A stretch of 29,529 nt of DNA from Clostridiales bacterium (GCA_020860025.1 JAJBVC010000152.1:1-29529), one strand, 5' to 3'. Counted from the first letter of the stretch, positions 15,749 to 24,144 are shown. Translations and numbers: made by a program. The notes: generated from the sequence alone by a model not told the origin.

Positions 15749-16720
15749 ATGTCTTATTCACAGGATGTTTATGCACGTGCGGCAACGATTTTGGAACGCC
15801 GTCGTGAAAAGGCTAACATTGACGCTCAGGAGCGGTTTGATGAAATAAGTCGCAAACTTCCCGAGCTTGATGTTATACAAAGGAAGCTTGCGCAAATCGG
15901 TCTTAATATTTCAAAGGTTTTTCTTTACAGCGACGATAAGCGCAGCGGTATAGAGGAGCTTATGGAACAGAGTCTTGAGCTTCAGGCGCAAAAGAAGAAA
16001 ATACTTACAAGTAACGGCTACAGTGAGGATGCTCTTGCAGTTCATTACACGTGTGAGCATTGTAGCGATACGGGATTTATAAAAAATCGCCGTTGTCAGT
16101 GCCACAAGGAAATTTTAAAAGATATTGTACGAAGCGATATTCAGAAAATAGCACCGCTCAGCGAGTGTACATTTGATTCGTTTAATGTGGAATATTATCC
16201 TGAAGAATCACTTGAAAACGCCGTTTCACCAAAGCATAAGGCGGAGCTTATAAAAAACAGCTGCCAAAAATACGCCGTGAATTTTGCAAAAGGCTCTGCG
16301 AGTTTGCTTCTTATGGGCGGTACTGGTCTTGGTAAAACTCATTTGTCGCTTGCGATTGCGAATGTTGTTATTAACCGTGGATTTGGCGTGGTTTACGGCA
16401 CTTCTCAAAATATTCTGAGCGATTTGCAAAATGAAAATTTCGGCAGAACAGACAATTTGCGTTACAGCGTGCATGATGTTTTGGAATGTGATTTGCTTAT
16501 TCTTGATGATTTGGGCACGGAATTTGTAAATTCATACACAGTTTCAACTCTGTTCAATATTATAAATTCACGCTTGGCTTCAAAACTGCCGACGATAATT
16601 TCAACAAACTTTACGTTTGACGAGCTTGAGGACAAGTATGACCAACGTATAACATCACGAATTACAGGCGAGTACAAACCGCTTATATTAGTAGGCAATG
16701 ATATTAGATACATAAAATGA
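15749..16720 (+). CDS. DnaI/DnaC-like helicase loader ATPase
   Basis: AAA+ ATPase of 323 aa predicted to load the replicative helicase. The N-terminal half is helical and charged, then comes a zinc-binding knuckle with Cys102, Cys105, Cys116 and Cys118, as in DnaI-type loaders. The ATPase core follows: Walker A GGTGLGKT at 190-197, Walker B LLILDDLG near 250-257, sensor-1 IISTNFT, and an arginine-rich RITSRITGEY near the C-terminus. AAGGAGGG precedes the ATG. It is cotranscribed with the DnaD-like gene upstream. The role comes from family knowledge of the B. subtilis primosome. Confidence 0.92.
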   Translation: MSYSQDVYARAATILERRREKANIDAQERFDEISRKLPELDVIQRKLAQIGLNISKVFLYSDDKRSGIEELMEQSLELQAQKKKILTSNGYSEDALAVHYTCEHCSDTGFIKNRRCQCHKEILKDIVRSDIQKIAPLSECTFDSFNVEYYPEESLENAVSPKHKAELIKNSCQKYAVNFAKGSASLLLMGGTGLGKTHLSLAIANVVINRGFGVVYGTSQNILSDLQNENFGRTDNLRYSVHDVLECDLLILDDLGTEFVNSYTVSTLFNIINSRLASKLPTIISTNFTFDELEDKYDQRITSRITGEYKPLILVGNDIRYIK

Positions 16721-16751
16721 CAAGATTTTTAAGACGGCAAGGTGAAGTTTT

Positions 16752-17330
16752 ATGAAAAAATTGTTTTACAAGGCAAAAAATCTTTCAATAATTACTATTA
16801 TTGCTTCAATAGTGATTGGACTGTTTTTGCTCATTAACCCCGAAAGCACAATAAAATATGTAAGTTTGTTTTTTGGAGTAACGCTGATTATTCTCGGCGT
16901 CGGTGCTTTAGTGTCGTATTTTACGAAGATGAAAAGCGTATTTTTAAGCATTCTCGGCACCTTGGCGATTATAGCCGGCATTGTAGTCTGCGTAAAATAT
17001 AAGAGTATTATTACGGTTATTTTGTTTATGTGCGGACTTTTCATTATTGTCAGCGGAGTTACCGACTTGTTTACGGCACTTAAAGCAAAGCGTCACGTTT
17101 CGGGAATATGGATATTTTCCGTTGTTATGTCGGTTATAACTATTGTTTTGGGAATGATTGTAATTTTCAATCCGTTTGACAGTATGCTTACGCTTACAAG
17201 AATTTTAGGCTTTGGTCTTATTCTTTATGCCGTGATGGATTTGATTGCATTTATTGAAGTGCATAAGCTTGTAAAAATCAATCAAAGAGAGCAGATAGAT
17301 TCCGACGGGTTTGAAACTGACGACGATTAA
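16752..17330 (+). CDS. DUF308/HdeD-like six-helix membrane protein
   Basis: Protein of 192 aa with six evenly spaced hydrophobic helices in three paired repeats. These include VIGLFLLINPESTIKYVSLFFG near the start and MIVIFNPFDSMLTLTRILGF in the last pair, the repeat seen in HdeD/DUF308 proteins. The tail is acidic (DSDGFETDDD). The molecular role is unknown; E. coli HdeD is linked to acid resistance, but that cannot be assumed here. It starts 31 bases after the helicase loader behind AAGGTGA and probably belongs to the same operon. A strong terminator follows. Confidence 0.8.
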   Translation: MKKLFYKAKNLSIITIIASIVIGLFLLINPESTIKYVSLFFGVTLIILGVGALVSYFTKMKSVFLSILGTLAIIAGIVVCVKYKSIITVILFMCGLFIIVSGVTDLFTALKAKRHVSGIWIFSVVMSVITIVLGMIVIFNPFDSMLTLTRILGFGLILYAVMDLIAFIEVHKLVKINQREQIDSDGFETDDD

Positions 17331-17357
17331 ATATATAAATCTTATATAATATGAATT

Positions 17358-17397
17358 AAAGCACTAAAAACGTAAAAATTTTTAGTGCTTTTGTTTT
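17358..17397 (+). terminator. Rho-independent terminator of the dnaD-dnaI-DUF308 operon
   Basis: AAAGCACTAAAAA pairs with TTTTTAGTGCTTT (13 bp) and is followed by TGTTTTT. Confidence 0.85.
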
Positions 17398-17433
17398 TAG
17401 ATTAGCAAATTTTACAGAGCAATTATAATATGT

Positions 17434-17467
17434 AAAACAAAAATCAGCACCGATTGATGCTGATTTT
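17434..17467 (-). terminator. Terminator of the tRNA-Thr/tRNA-Tyr unit
   Basis: On the minus strand AAAATCAGCA pairs with TGCTGATTTT, with an 8-base loop, followed by TGTTTT. It starts two bases past the tRNA-Tyr CCA end. Confidence 0.8.
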
Positions 17468-17469
17468 AT

Positions 17470-17554
17470 TGGTGGAGGAGGGTGGATTCGAACCACCGAA
17501 GTCACTGACGACAGATTTACAGTCTGTTCCCTTTGGCCGCTCGGGAACTCCTCC
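17470..17554 (-). tRNA. tRNA-Tyr (anticodon GTA)
   Basis: An 85-nt class II tRNA with a long variable arm and an encoded CCA. The acceptor GGAGGAG pairs with CTCCTCC. The anticodon loop CTGTAAA lies within ACAGA/TCTGT, so the anticodon is GTA. The T-arm is GGTGGTTCGAATCCACC. Confidence 0.97.
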
Positions 17555-17569
17555 GTATTTATTTGTAGC

Positions 17570-17597
17570 AGCTCTCCTCTCAATTGAGAAGAGAGCT
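17570..17597. other. Near-palindromic spacer between tRNA-Thr and tRNA-Tyr
   Basis: A 28-base near-perfect inverted repeat: AGCTCTC pairs with GAGAGCT, centred on CAATTG. It fits a stem in the dicistronic precursor, perhaps a processing signal. Confidence 0.5.
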
Positions 17598-17602
17598 GAT
17601 GC

Positions 17603-17678
17603 TGGAGCTGGTGAACGGACTCGAACCCCTGACCTGCTGATTACAAATCAGCTGCTCTACCAACTGAGCTACACCAGC
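17603..17678 (-). tRNA. tRNA-Thr (anticodon TGT)
   Basis: Full 76-nt cloverleaf with an encoded CCA. The acceptor GCTGGTG pairs with CACCAGC. The anticodon stem GCTGA/TCAGC encloses TTTGTAA, so the anticodon is TGT. It is the first of two tRNAs transcribed together. Confidence 0.97.
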
Positions 17679-17697
17679 GTATCTCCAACGCTTTAAT

Positions 17698-17726
17698 ACT
17701 ATATCATAACTTTATTTTATAGTCAA
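17698..17726 (-). promoter_or_regulatory. Promoter of the tRNA-Thr/tRNA-Tyr unit
   Basis: On the minus strand: TTGACT at 17721-17726, 17-base spacer, TATAGT at 17698-17703. Confidence 0.7.
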
Positions 17727-17760
17727 GTACTTTTTTTCATTTTTTTGACCATAATCAAGT

Positions 17761-18600
17761 TTATTTTCCCCAATTGCTTATAACGTCGCTTATAAGCTGA
17801 GGTTCTTTGGTGGTAATGTTATCCGGGCTGATTACAAGCATTTTTTTAGCCGCCCTTTCGGTGTCGACAGTCCAAACGGAAAGCTTATAGCCTTTTTTGT
17901 GCATAAGGCTTGAAAGCTGTGCGCCCGCATATTTATAGTTGCAGTTAATTCCTATTGCGCCTGTTTCTTCCAAAAGGTCAATAAGCTTTTGACGGTAATC
18001 GTCGGAAAAAATTTTTATTCTTGACGGCTTATAGTTCAAATAATAATCCATATTTGCACAGTCAGATTCCTTGAGTGCTTTTATATTGATAGTTTCAATA
18101 CCTGTAAGAAAAGACCTTTCGGTAAGGTTGTATTCAATAAGCAAAGCGTAAAGAGAATTAAGCACTCTTGTTTCTTTGATGTCTAAATTTATTTGAATAT
18201 CAGCTGCATCCGTAAGAAGAACAAAAGCATCTTCAAGCGATGCACCGTCGCTGTTGGTAACAACTAAATCGTGCGACATTACAAGCGTGCCGTCAGGTCG
18301 CTGACGAATGTCAAGTTCAATTACAGTGGCATTATTTTCAATAGCCTTTTGCACAAATTCAATAGAATTCATTTGTGTATCGTAAGCGCCTGTGTGAGCG
18401 GTTACGGTAAAATTATCCACAAAGCTCAGCTCTCTTTCATCGTAAGATTTCGTAACAGCATATTCGGCAACGCCGACAATCATTGCCACAGAAACTAAAA
18501 AAGCAAAAATCTGGTACGATATATGCTTTGCCCATGTGGGAGTCATATTTCTTTTTAAAAAGCGTTTGAACTTAGACCATTTGGAAATCTGTTCAGCCAT
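17761..18600 (-). CDS. Membrane-anchored glycerophosphodiester phosphodiesterase-like protein
   Basis: Protein of 279 aa with one N-terminal membrane helix at about residues 28-48 and a GDPD-type TIM-barrel domain predicted outside the cell. The family motifs are partly kept: His69 in AHTGAYD, Glu95 and Asp97 in IELDIR, then PDGTLVMSHD with His110. The Arg that normally follows the first His is Thr70, and the usual PEN(T/S) segment reads MNS. Later barrel strands are recognisable (INLDIKE, YKLSVWTVD). It may hydrolyse glycerophosphodiesters, cleave another phosphodiester, or be inactive. The ATG at 18600 follows AGTGGG by 7 bases; a GTG at 18612 is an alternative. It is downstream of guaB on the same strand, after about 290 bp. 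Confidence 0.78.
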   Translation of the reverse strand: MAEQISKWSKFKRFLKRNMTPTWAKHISYQIFAFLVSVAMIVGVAEYAVTKSYDERELSFVDNFTVTAHTGAYDTQMNSIEFVQKAIENNATVIELDIRQRPDGTLVMSHDLVVTNSDGASLEDAFVLLTDAADIQINLDIKETRVLNSLYALLIEYNLTERSFLTGIETINIKALKESDCANMDYYLNYKPSRIKIFSDDYRQKLIDLLEETGAIGINCNYKYAGAQLSSLMHKKGYKLSVWTVDTERAAKKMLVISPDNITTKEPQLISDVISNWGK

Positions 18601-18623
18601 TATATTACCCACTTTAAAGTAAT

Positions 18624-18656
18624 GGGGCAGTAAAGTAACTGCCCCGACAGTCTGTC
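18624..18656. other. Two adjacent hairpins upstream of the GDPD-like gene
   Basis: GGGGCAGT pairs with ACTGCCCC (loop AAAGTA), and directly after it CGACA pairs with TGTCG. Neither has a T-tract. They lie in the untranslated region before the GDPD-like start. The rest of the gap from 18657 to 18757 is AT-rich with nothing else evident. Confidence 0.5.
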
Positions 18657-18757
18657 GATAAAGCAGCCATAATCACGCTCAATCATAAGTGTGGCAGATT
18701 ATTTTTTAGTCTTTGTGTTTTACAAATATTTAGATTATATCTACCAAAACCATCCCT

Positions 18758-18863
18758 AAAAGCGTCAGGACATCGAGTCCATCCGCTTTTGAGCGTTTTA
18801 AGCCTTTTGCTCGGGGGCAGTACACACGTACAGCTCCCACTCCCAAAATGCTTAATTCTGACT
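18758..18863 (+). repeat. Dispersed structured element, copy 2
   Basis: About 106 bp matching 1293-1400. The hairpin at 18758-18790 has the stem AAAAGCG/CGCTTTT, a 3x3 internal loop, then GGAC/GTCC closing the same ATCGA loop. The conserved CGTTTTAAGCCTTTTG, the GTAC-loop-GTAC hairpin and the identical 24-base block at 18840-18863 follow in the same order. Relative to copy 1, three stem pairs change on both sides (G-C to A-T once, A-T to G-C twice). It lies 30 bp past the guaB stop. Relative to guaB transcription it is inverted, whereas copy 1 reads in the same direction as gap. Confidence 0.7.
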
Positions 18864-18892
18864 GCTTTCTCAACATTCTCAGCGTGTAGAAA

Positions 18893-20374
18893 CTAATCCT
18901 GATGCGTGCTTGCGGAGTAGTTCGGCGCTTCTTTAGTGATTGAAACGTCATGAGGATGGCTTTCAATCAAGCCTGCGCCTGTTATTTTTATGAATTTAGC
19001 TTTTGTGCGAAGTTCCTCGATGGTGTGGCAGCCGCAGTAGCCCATACCTGAACGCAAGCCGCCCATCATCTGATAAATAGTATCGCCGAGAGCTCCCTTG
19101 TAAGGAACACGACCCTCAACGCCTTCAGGAACAAATTTCTTTGAACCTTTTTGGAAGTAACGGTCTGCACTGCCCTGGCTCATTGCACCGAGAGAGCCCA
19201 TACCACGATAAACCTTGAATTGACGGCCCTGATAAATTTCCGTATCTCCGGGTGATTCTTCACAGCCTGCAACAAGTGAGCCGACCATAACTACCGAACC
19301 GCCTGCGGCAATAGCCTTTACGATTTCACCACTGTATTTGATACCGCCGTCTGCGATAATAGGAACACCGTACTTGTCGGCACGTTCAGCCGAATCGTAA
19401 ATAGCCGTTATCTGTGGAACACCGATACCTGCAACGACACGAGTTGTACAAATAGAGCCGGGGCCGATACCAACCTTAACTGCGTCAGCGCCCGCTTTAA
19501 TGAGGGCTTCTGTTCCGTCAGCGGTTGCAACATTGCCTGCAATAAGTGAAATTTGAGGAAATGTATTTTTAACCTTTTCAACATTTTTCATAATATTAAG
19601 ACTGTGACCGTGAGCGGAATCGAGAACAAATGCGTCAACACCGGCGTCTGCAAGCGCCTTTGCACGGTCGAGAACGTCATCTGTTACACCGAGAGCCGCC
19701 GCACAAAGCAGTCTGCCGTCTTTGTCTCTTGCTGTGTTCGGGTACTTTACGCTTTTTTCAATATCCTTGATTGTAACAAGACCTGTCAGTTTGCCGTCAT
19801 CGTCAATAATCGGGAGCTTTTCAACTTTTGAGTTCATAAGAATTTTTTTTGCATCTTCAAGAGTTGTACCTGTTTTTGCCGTAACAAGCTGATTTTTCGG
19901 CGTCATAACAGAAGCTATGCTTACGCTGTAATCGGTCATAAAACGCATATCACGGTTTGTAAGAATTCCGACAAGAGTGCCATCCTCTTCACAAATCGGA
20001 ACACCGCTTATGCGATATTTATTCATAAGTGCTTCTGCATCTGAAGCAAGGTGATTCGGCGAAAGGAAAAACGGATTTGTTATTACGCCGTTTTCCGAAC
20101 GCTTAACCTTGTCAACTTCTGTTGCTTGTTCTTCAATAGTCATATTTTTGTGGATAACGCCAATACCGCCTTCTCTTGCAATGGCTATTGCCATTCTTGA
20201 TTCGGTGACAGTGTCCATTGCGGCAGTCATTACAGGGATATTAAGTGTAATATCCTTTGTGAGTTTTGTTTTAAGCTGTACCTTGTCGGGGGTTACATCC
20301 GATTCCGCCGGAATCAAAAGAACATCGTCAAAGGTCAAGCCCTCTTTAACAAATTTTGCGCCGTATTCGCTCAT
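18893..20374 (-). CDS. guaB: IMP dehydrogenase
   Basis: Catalyses NAD-dependent oxidation of IMP to XMP, the committed step to GMP, in the cytosol. The 493-aa length is typical. The N-terminal barrel begins GLTFDDVLLIPAESD, and the two CBS domains occupy roughly residues 97-210, with SGVPICEEDG and LPIIDDDGKLTG. The barrel resumes with DSAHGHS (252-258), GNVATADGTEA and the catalytic loop GIGPGSICTTR, with Cys309. Then come ADGGIKYSGE and the mobile flap with RGMGSLGAM and RYF. The ATG at 20374 follows GGCGGAGGG. A sigma-A type promoter lies at 20437-20465. No terminator is clear downstream; the structured repeat element follows instead. Confidence 0.97.
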   Translation of the reverse strand: MSEYGAKFVKEGLTFDDVLLIPAESDVTPDKVQLKTKLTKDITLNIPVMTAAMDTVTESRMAIAIAREGGIGVIHKNMTIEEQATEVDKVKRSENGVITNPFFLSPNHLASDAEALMNKYRISGVPICEEDGTLVGILTNRDMRFMTDYSVSIASVMTPKNQLVTAKTGTTLEDAKKILMNSKVEKLPIIDDDGKLTGLVTIKDIEKSVKYPNTARDKDGRLLCAAALGVTDDVLDRAKALADAGVDAFVLDSAHGHSLNIMKNVEKVKNTFPQISLIAGNVATADGTEALIKAGADAVKVGIGPGSICTTRVVAGIGVPQITAIYDSAERADKYGVPIIADGGIKYSGEIVKAIAAGGSVVMVGSLVAGCEESPGDTEIYQGRQFKVYRGMGSLGAMSQGSADRYFQKGSKKFVPEGVEGRVPYKGALGDTIYQMMGGLRSGMGYCGCHTIEELRTKAKFIKITGAGLIESHPHDVSITKEAPNYSASTHQD

Positions 20375-20436
20375 AAAATTCCCTCCGCCTAATTTTAATT
20401 AAAATATTATAAAAATATAAGTAAATATTTCTGTAT

Positions 20437-20465
20437 ATAATAACACATTTTATATAAGCGTTCAA
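20437..20465 (-). promoter_or_regulatory. Sigma-A type promoter of guaB
   Basis: On the minus strand: TTGAAC at 20460-20465, 17-base spacer, TATTAT at 20437-20442. I see no purine riboswitch fold in the 60-base leader. Confidence 0.6.
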
Positions 20466-20538
20466 GTGTTTTTTTGTTACCTGCCGATTGAAATTATGTA
20501 CTAATCGTGAATTTTTTGCTATCTTTTCGAAAAAACTA

Positions 20539-20567
20539 TTGACAAATTGGCAATCCAGATATATTAT
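20539..20567 (+). promoter_or_regulatory. Sigma-A type promoter of the hrcA-dnaK operon
   Basis: TTGACA at 20539-20544, 17-base spacer, TATTAT at 20562-20567, with the CIRCE operator just downstream so that bound HrcA would block transcription. Confidence 0.75.
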
Positions 20568-20577
20568 TATAACAGAG

Positions 20578-20604
20578 TTAGCACTCGAGAGCTTAGAGTG
20601 CTAA
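20578..20604 (+). promoter_or_regulatory. CIRCE operator (HrcA binding site)
   Basis: A perfect CIRCE: TTAGCACTC, nine bases, GAGTGCTAA. It overlaps the expected transcription start of the operon that encodes HrcA itself, giving autoregulation and heat induction. Confidence 0.98.
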
Positions 20605-20645
20605 CCAAATAAACGCTGATAAAATACAAAAGAGGTGTAGGGGCA

Positions 20646-21677
20646 ATGATTAGCGACAGACGCTTGGCGATACTTAATCTTATCGTTGAGCATTATTTAA
20701 GCACCGGCGAACCTATGGGCTCAAAGGCTCTTTGTCAGTTGCTCCCTTATCCGATTTCCAGCGCTACAATCAGAAATGAAATGGCGTATTTGTCTGAGCT
20801 GGGACTTTTGGAACAGCGTCATACAAGCGGCGGAAGAGTTCCGAGCAAGACTTCTTACAGATATTATGTTGACAGTCTTATGGAGGAACGTGATATTGCC
20901 GAATATGACGCACGGCGGATTGATGAAATTCTTTCGGTCAATTCGGGAGATCCAGAGCGACTTCTTGCCGATTCGGCGAAACTGCTTGCTGAATATACGC
21001 ATTGCTGTGCGTTTAACTGCACGCTGAAGGATTCGCTTGACTGTATTCAGGGCGTTGATTTAATTCCGGCGGGCAACGGCAAGGCTATGCTTGTAATGCT
21101 TACAATGGGAAGTAAAATCAAGTCAAGTTTAATAAATGTTAATTGTGCTATTGACGATGAGTTTCGTTATATTTTTTACAGCGTTGTAAATAAATATTTT
21201 GTCGGAACGCCTTTAACCGATGTAAATCTTGCATTGGTTCAAAGTTCGATTATAATGGCAAAGGACAGGATATTTGATTTGCTGCCTGTTTTGACGTCGC
21301 TTTGCTCCTTGTGCAGTGAAGCGAGCGAGAGCAGTCTTACGCTTCACGGTGAAACAAATTTACTTTCGCATCAGGAACTCGGCTCTCAGGTGTATAAGCT
21401 TCTATCGTTTTTGACAGACAGGGAAAAGCTTATGACGCTTGCGCAGGGATTTTCTCAAACGAACGTCGGCAGCGCTTTATTTATCGGTGATGAAAATCCG
21501 CTTTATGAAATGAAAAACACGGCGACAATTCTTTCGCAGTATACTTATGGCAACAATCAAAAAGCAGTGCTTGGAGTTATAGGTTCATTGCGAATTGATT
21601 ATAAAAACATTATCCCGAGAGTAAGATACATTACGGATACTGTTAATAAACTTCTTTCAAAAGGAGGCACAAAATGA
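20646..21677 (+). CDS. hrcA: Heat-inducible transcription repressor HrcA
   Basis: DNA-binding repressor of class I heat-shock genes that binds CIRCE. It has 343 aa. The N-terminal winged helix shows ISDRRLAILNLIVEHYLSTGEPMGSKAL and SSATIRNEMAYLSELGLLEQRHTSGGRVPS, the hallmark of the family. The central part is GAF-like, and the C-terminal part ends GVIGSLRIDYKNIIPRVRYITD. The ATG at 20646 follows GAGGTG. It is first in the hrcA-grpE-dnaK-dnaJ operon and overlaps grpE by ATGA. Family knowledge holds that GroEL keeps HrcA folded, linking chaperone supply to repression; groESL is not in this window. Confidence 0.98.
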   Translation: MISDRRLAILNLIVEHYLSTGEPMGSKALCQLLPYPISSATIRNEMAYLSELGLLEQRHTSGGRVPSKTSYRYYVDSLMEERDIAEYDARRIDEILSVNSGDPERLLADSAKLLAEYTHCCAFNCTLKDSLDCIQGVDLIPAGNGKAMLVMLTMGSKIKSSLINVNCAIDDEFRYIFYSVVNKYFVGTPLTDVNLALVQSSIIMAKDRIFDLLPVLTSLCSLCSEASESSLTLHGETNLLSHQELGSQVYKLLSFLTDREKLMTLAQGFSQTNVGSALFIGDENPLYEMKNTATILSQYTYGNNQKAVLGVIGSLRIDYKNIIPRVRYITDTVNKLLSKGGTK

Positions 21678-22210
21678 GCAAAAGTAAAAATAAGTCAGAA
21701 AAACAAGATGAAGACTTAAAGCAGGAGGCGGTTGAGACTGCCGAAGATGCAGAGCAGATTCAGCAGGAAGAAGAGGAAAATCCACTTGAAAAAGAGCTTG
21801 CCGATACAAAAGGCCGGCTTTTAAGAGTGACGGCGGAGTATTCAAACTTCCGTAAACGATCCGAAAAGGAAAAAAGCGAAAGCTTTAATTTTGCAACTGC
21901 AAAAGCAGTCGGCGAAATCCTTTCGGTAATTGATAATCTTGAGCGTGCTCTTGCAACCGAGCAGGAGGACTACGAGGGATTGAAAAAAGGCGTTCAGATG
22001 ACATATGACGATCTGATGGCGTCACTTGAAAAATTAGGCGTTACAGCCTACGGCGAAAGCGGTGAACAGTTTGACCCGAATTTTCACAATGCGGTTATGC
22101 ACGTTGAGGATGAAAATTTTGAGGCGAACGTAATCACCGAAGTTTTTCAAAAAGGCTACAAAATAAATGACAAAGTTGTCAGACCTGCAATGGTCAAAAC
22201 AGCAAACTAA
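21674..22210 (+). CDS. grpE: Nucleotide exchange factor GrpE
   Basis: Releases ADP from DnaK to recycle it. The protein is 178 aa, with an acidic, charged N-terminal coiled coil to about residue 70 (KNKSEKQDEDLKQEAVE..., then LLRVTAEYSNFRKRSEKEK), a helical middle (IDNLERAL) and the C-terminal beta-wing region with GVTAYGESGEQFDPNFHNAVMH and the ending KGYKINDKVVRPAMVKT. All are standard for the family. The start codon overlaps the hrcA stop, with AAGGAGG upstream. dnaK follows after 30 bases. Confidence 0.98.
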   Translation: MSKSKNKSEKQDEDLKQEAVETAEDAEQIQQEEEENPLEKELADTKGRLLRVTAEYSNFRKRSEKEKSESFNFATAKAVGEILSVIDNLERALATEQEDYEGLKKGVQMTYDDLMASLEKLGVTAYGESGEQFDPNFHNAVMHVEDENFEANVITEVFQKGYKINDKVVRPAMVKTAN

Positions 22211-22240
22211 TCATAATTTTATTATTGGAGGATTTATATT

Positions 22241-24088
22241 ATGGGAAAAATTATTGGTATTGATTTAGGTACAACAAACAGCTGCGTCAGCGTAATTGAA
22301 GGCGGAGAGCCTGTCGTAATTTCAAACGCTGAAGGCGCAAGAACAACTCCGTCTGTAGTTGCATTTTCAAAAGACGGTGAAAGAATGGTAGGAAATGTTG
22401 CAAAACGTCAGGCAATCACAAATCCCGACAAGACAATTTCATCTATCAAAAGGCATATGGGTTCCGATTACAAGGTAACAATCGACGGCAAAGCTTATAC
22501 TCCTCAGGAGATTTCAGCTATCATTCTTCAAAAGCTTAAAACAGACGCAGAGGCTTATCTCGGCGAAACAGTATCTGAAGCTGTTATTACAGTTCCCGCT
22601 TATTTCACAGACTCTCAGCGTCAGGCAACTAAGGATGCAGGCAAAATTGCCGGACTTGATGTAAAGAGAATTATAAACGAACCTACAGCGGCTGCGCTTG
22701 CTTTCGGTATTGATAAAGAAGACGACCAAAAGGTTATGGTTTATGACCTCGGCGGCGGTACATTTGATGTGTCTATCATCGAAATGGGCGACGGTGTTCA
22801 GGAAGTACTTGCAACAGCAGGTAACAATCGTCTTGGCGGCGACGATTTTGATAAAAAGATAATGGACTGGATTGTAGCAGAGTTCAAAAAGTCAAACGGT
22901 ATTGACCTTTCCGGCGACAAGATGGCTATGCAAAGAGTTAAGGAAGCGGCTGAAAAAGCAAAGATTGACCTTTCGGGTATGACTACAGCTCAGATTTCAC
23001 TTCCGTTTATTACTGCTGACGCTACAGGCCCTAAGCATCTTGAATTGACTCTTTCAAGAGCAAAATTCAATGAAATGACGGCAGATCTTGTTGAGGCTAC
23101 AATGGGCCCTGTTCGTCAGGCTATGAGCGATTCGGGACTTTCAATGAACGAGATTGACAAGATTCTTCTTGTAGGCGGTTCAACAAGAATCCCTGCAGTT
23201 CAGGAGGCTATTAAGAAATTTAGCGGTAAAGAGCCTTTCAAGGGAATTAACCCCGATGAATGTGTTGCTATGGGTGCTGCTCTTCAGGGCGGTGTTCTCG
23301 GCGGCGACGTTAAAGGACTTCTTCTTCTTGATGTAACTCCGCTTTCACTCGGTATTGAAACTATGGGTGGTATCAACACTGTTATTATTGAGAGAAATAC
23401 AACAATTCCTACAAAGAAAAGTCAGATTTTCTCAACAGCGGCAGATAACCAGACATCTGTAGAGGTACACGTACTTCAGGGCGAAAGAGAATTTGCAAAG
23501 GATAATAAAACGCTCGGTATGTTCCATCTTGACGGTATTCTTCCGGCAAGACGTGGCGTTCCGCAGATTGAAGTTACGTTCGACATTGATGCAAACGGTA
23601 TTGTTCACGTATCCGCAAAGGATTTGGGCACAGGCAAGGAACAGCAGATTTCTATCACCGCTTCCTCAAATATGAGCAAAGAGGATATTGATAAGGCTGT
23701 TAAAGAGGCTGAGCAGTTTGCCGATGAGGATAAGAAAAAGAGAGAATCGGTTGACCTTCGTAATAACGCCGACCAAATGGTATATCAGACTGAAAAGCTT
23801 TTGAGCGAGGACGGCGACAAGTTCTCTGCCGATGATAAATCAGCACTTCAGACTAAGCTTGATACTCTTAAAGAAGCTCTCAAGGGCGATAATGAGGACG
23901 CTATAAAGTCAGCTCAGGAAGACTTGACAAACAAGTTCTATGAGGTTTCGCAAAAGCTTTACGAGGCAGCTCAGGCGGCTGGTGCCGACCCGAACGCATC
24001 AGGCGCAGGATATGATCCGAATGCAGGCACAGGCAATGACGATTCGGGTTATACTGATGCAGATTATACAGAAGTAGACGATAATTAA
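22241..24088 (+). CDS. dnaK: Molecular chaperone DnaK (Hsp70)
   Basis: ATP-driven cytosolic chaperone of 615 aa, full length for Gram-positive DnaK. The nucleotide-binding domain shows GIDLGTTNSCVSV at residues 5-17, the second signature DLGGGTFDVSI (about 169-179) and VGGSTRIPAVQ (about 310-320). As in other Firmicute DnaK proteins, the E. coli-type insert in the N-terminal lobe appears absent (QAITNPDKTISSIKRHMG). The linker GLLLLDVTPLSLGIETMGG leads to the substrate-binding beta domain, the helical lid and a Gly/Asp-rich tail. TTGGAGGA precedes the ATG. It works with the grpE and dnaJ products of the same operon. Confidence 0.99.
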   Translation: MGKIIGIDLGTTNSCVSVIEGGEPVVISNAEGARTTPSVVAFSKDGERMVGNVAKRQAITNPDKTISSIKRHMGSDYKVTIDGKAYTPQEISAIILQKLKTDAEAYLGETVSEAVITVPAYFTDSQRQATKDAGKIAGLDVKRIINEPTAAALAFGIDKEDDQKVMVYDLGGGTFDVSIIEMGDGVQEVLATAGNNRLGGDDFDKKIMDWIVAEFKKSNGIDLSGDKMAMQRVKEAAEKAKIDLSGMTTAQISLPFITADATGPKHLELTLSRAKFNEMTADLVEATMGPVRQAMSDSGLSMNEIDKILLVGGSTRIPAVQEAIKKFSGKEPFKGINPDECVAMGAALQGGVLGGDVKGLLLLDVTPLSLGIETMGGINTVIIERNTTIPTKKSQIFSTAADNQTSVEVHVLQGEREFAKDNKTLGMFHLDGILPARRGVPQIEVTFDIDANGIVHVSAKDLGTGKEQQISITASSNMSKEDIDKAVKEAEQFADEDKKKRESVDLRNNADQMVYQTEKLLSEDGDKFSADDKSALQTKLDTLKEALKGDNEDAIKSAQEDLTNKFYEVSQKLYEAAQAAGADPNASGAGYDPNAGTGNDDSGYTDADYTEVDDN

Positions 24089-24116
24089 ATTAAGCATTGC
24101 ATAATATCATTGCACG

Positions 24117-24144
24117 AGCACACACATTCTTATTTGTGTGTGCT
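24117..24144 (+). other. Stem-loop in the dnaK-dnaJ gap
   Basis: AGCACACACA pairs with TGTGTGTGCT around a short loop. There is no T-run after it, so it is more likely an RNA stabilising or processing stem than a terminator. The remaining gap to 24313 is AT-rich with small palindromes and no promoter I can defend. Confidence 0.5.

Noticed and set aside
17356..17696. Open frames overlapping the tRNA-Tyr and tRNA-Thr genes
   Set aside because: They are read through clear tRNA cloverleaves and terminators; the apparent proteins are the usual artefacts of tRNA sequence.
18730..18966. A 78-codon minus-strand open frame across structured element copy 2 and the end of guaB
   Set aside because: It overlaps guaB, has no ribosome site, and the equivalent frame in element copy 1 is interrupted by a stop codon. 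The paired base changes favour a non-coding element.
24117..24144. The dnaK-dnaJ stem-loop as a rho-independent terminator
   Set aside because: No T-run follows the stem, and dnaJ has no convincing promoter of its own.
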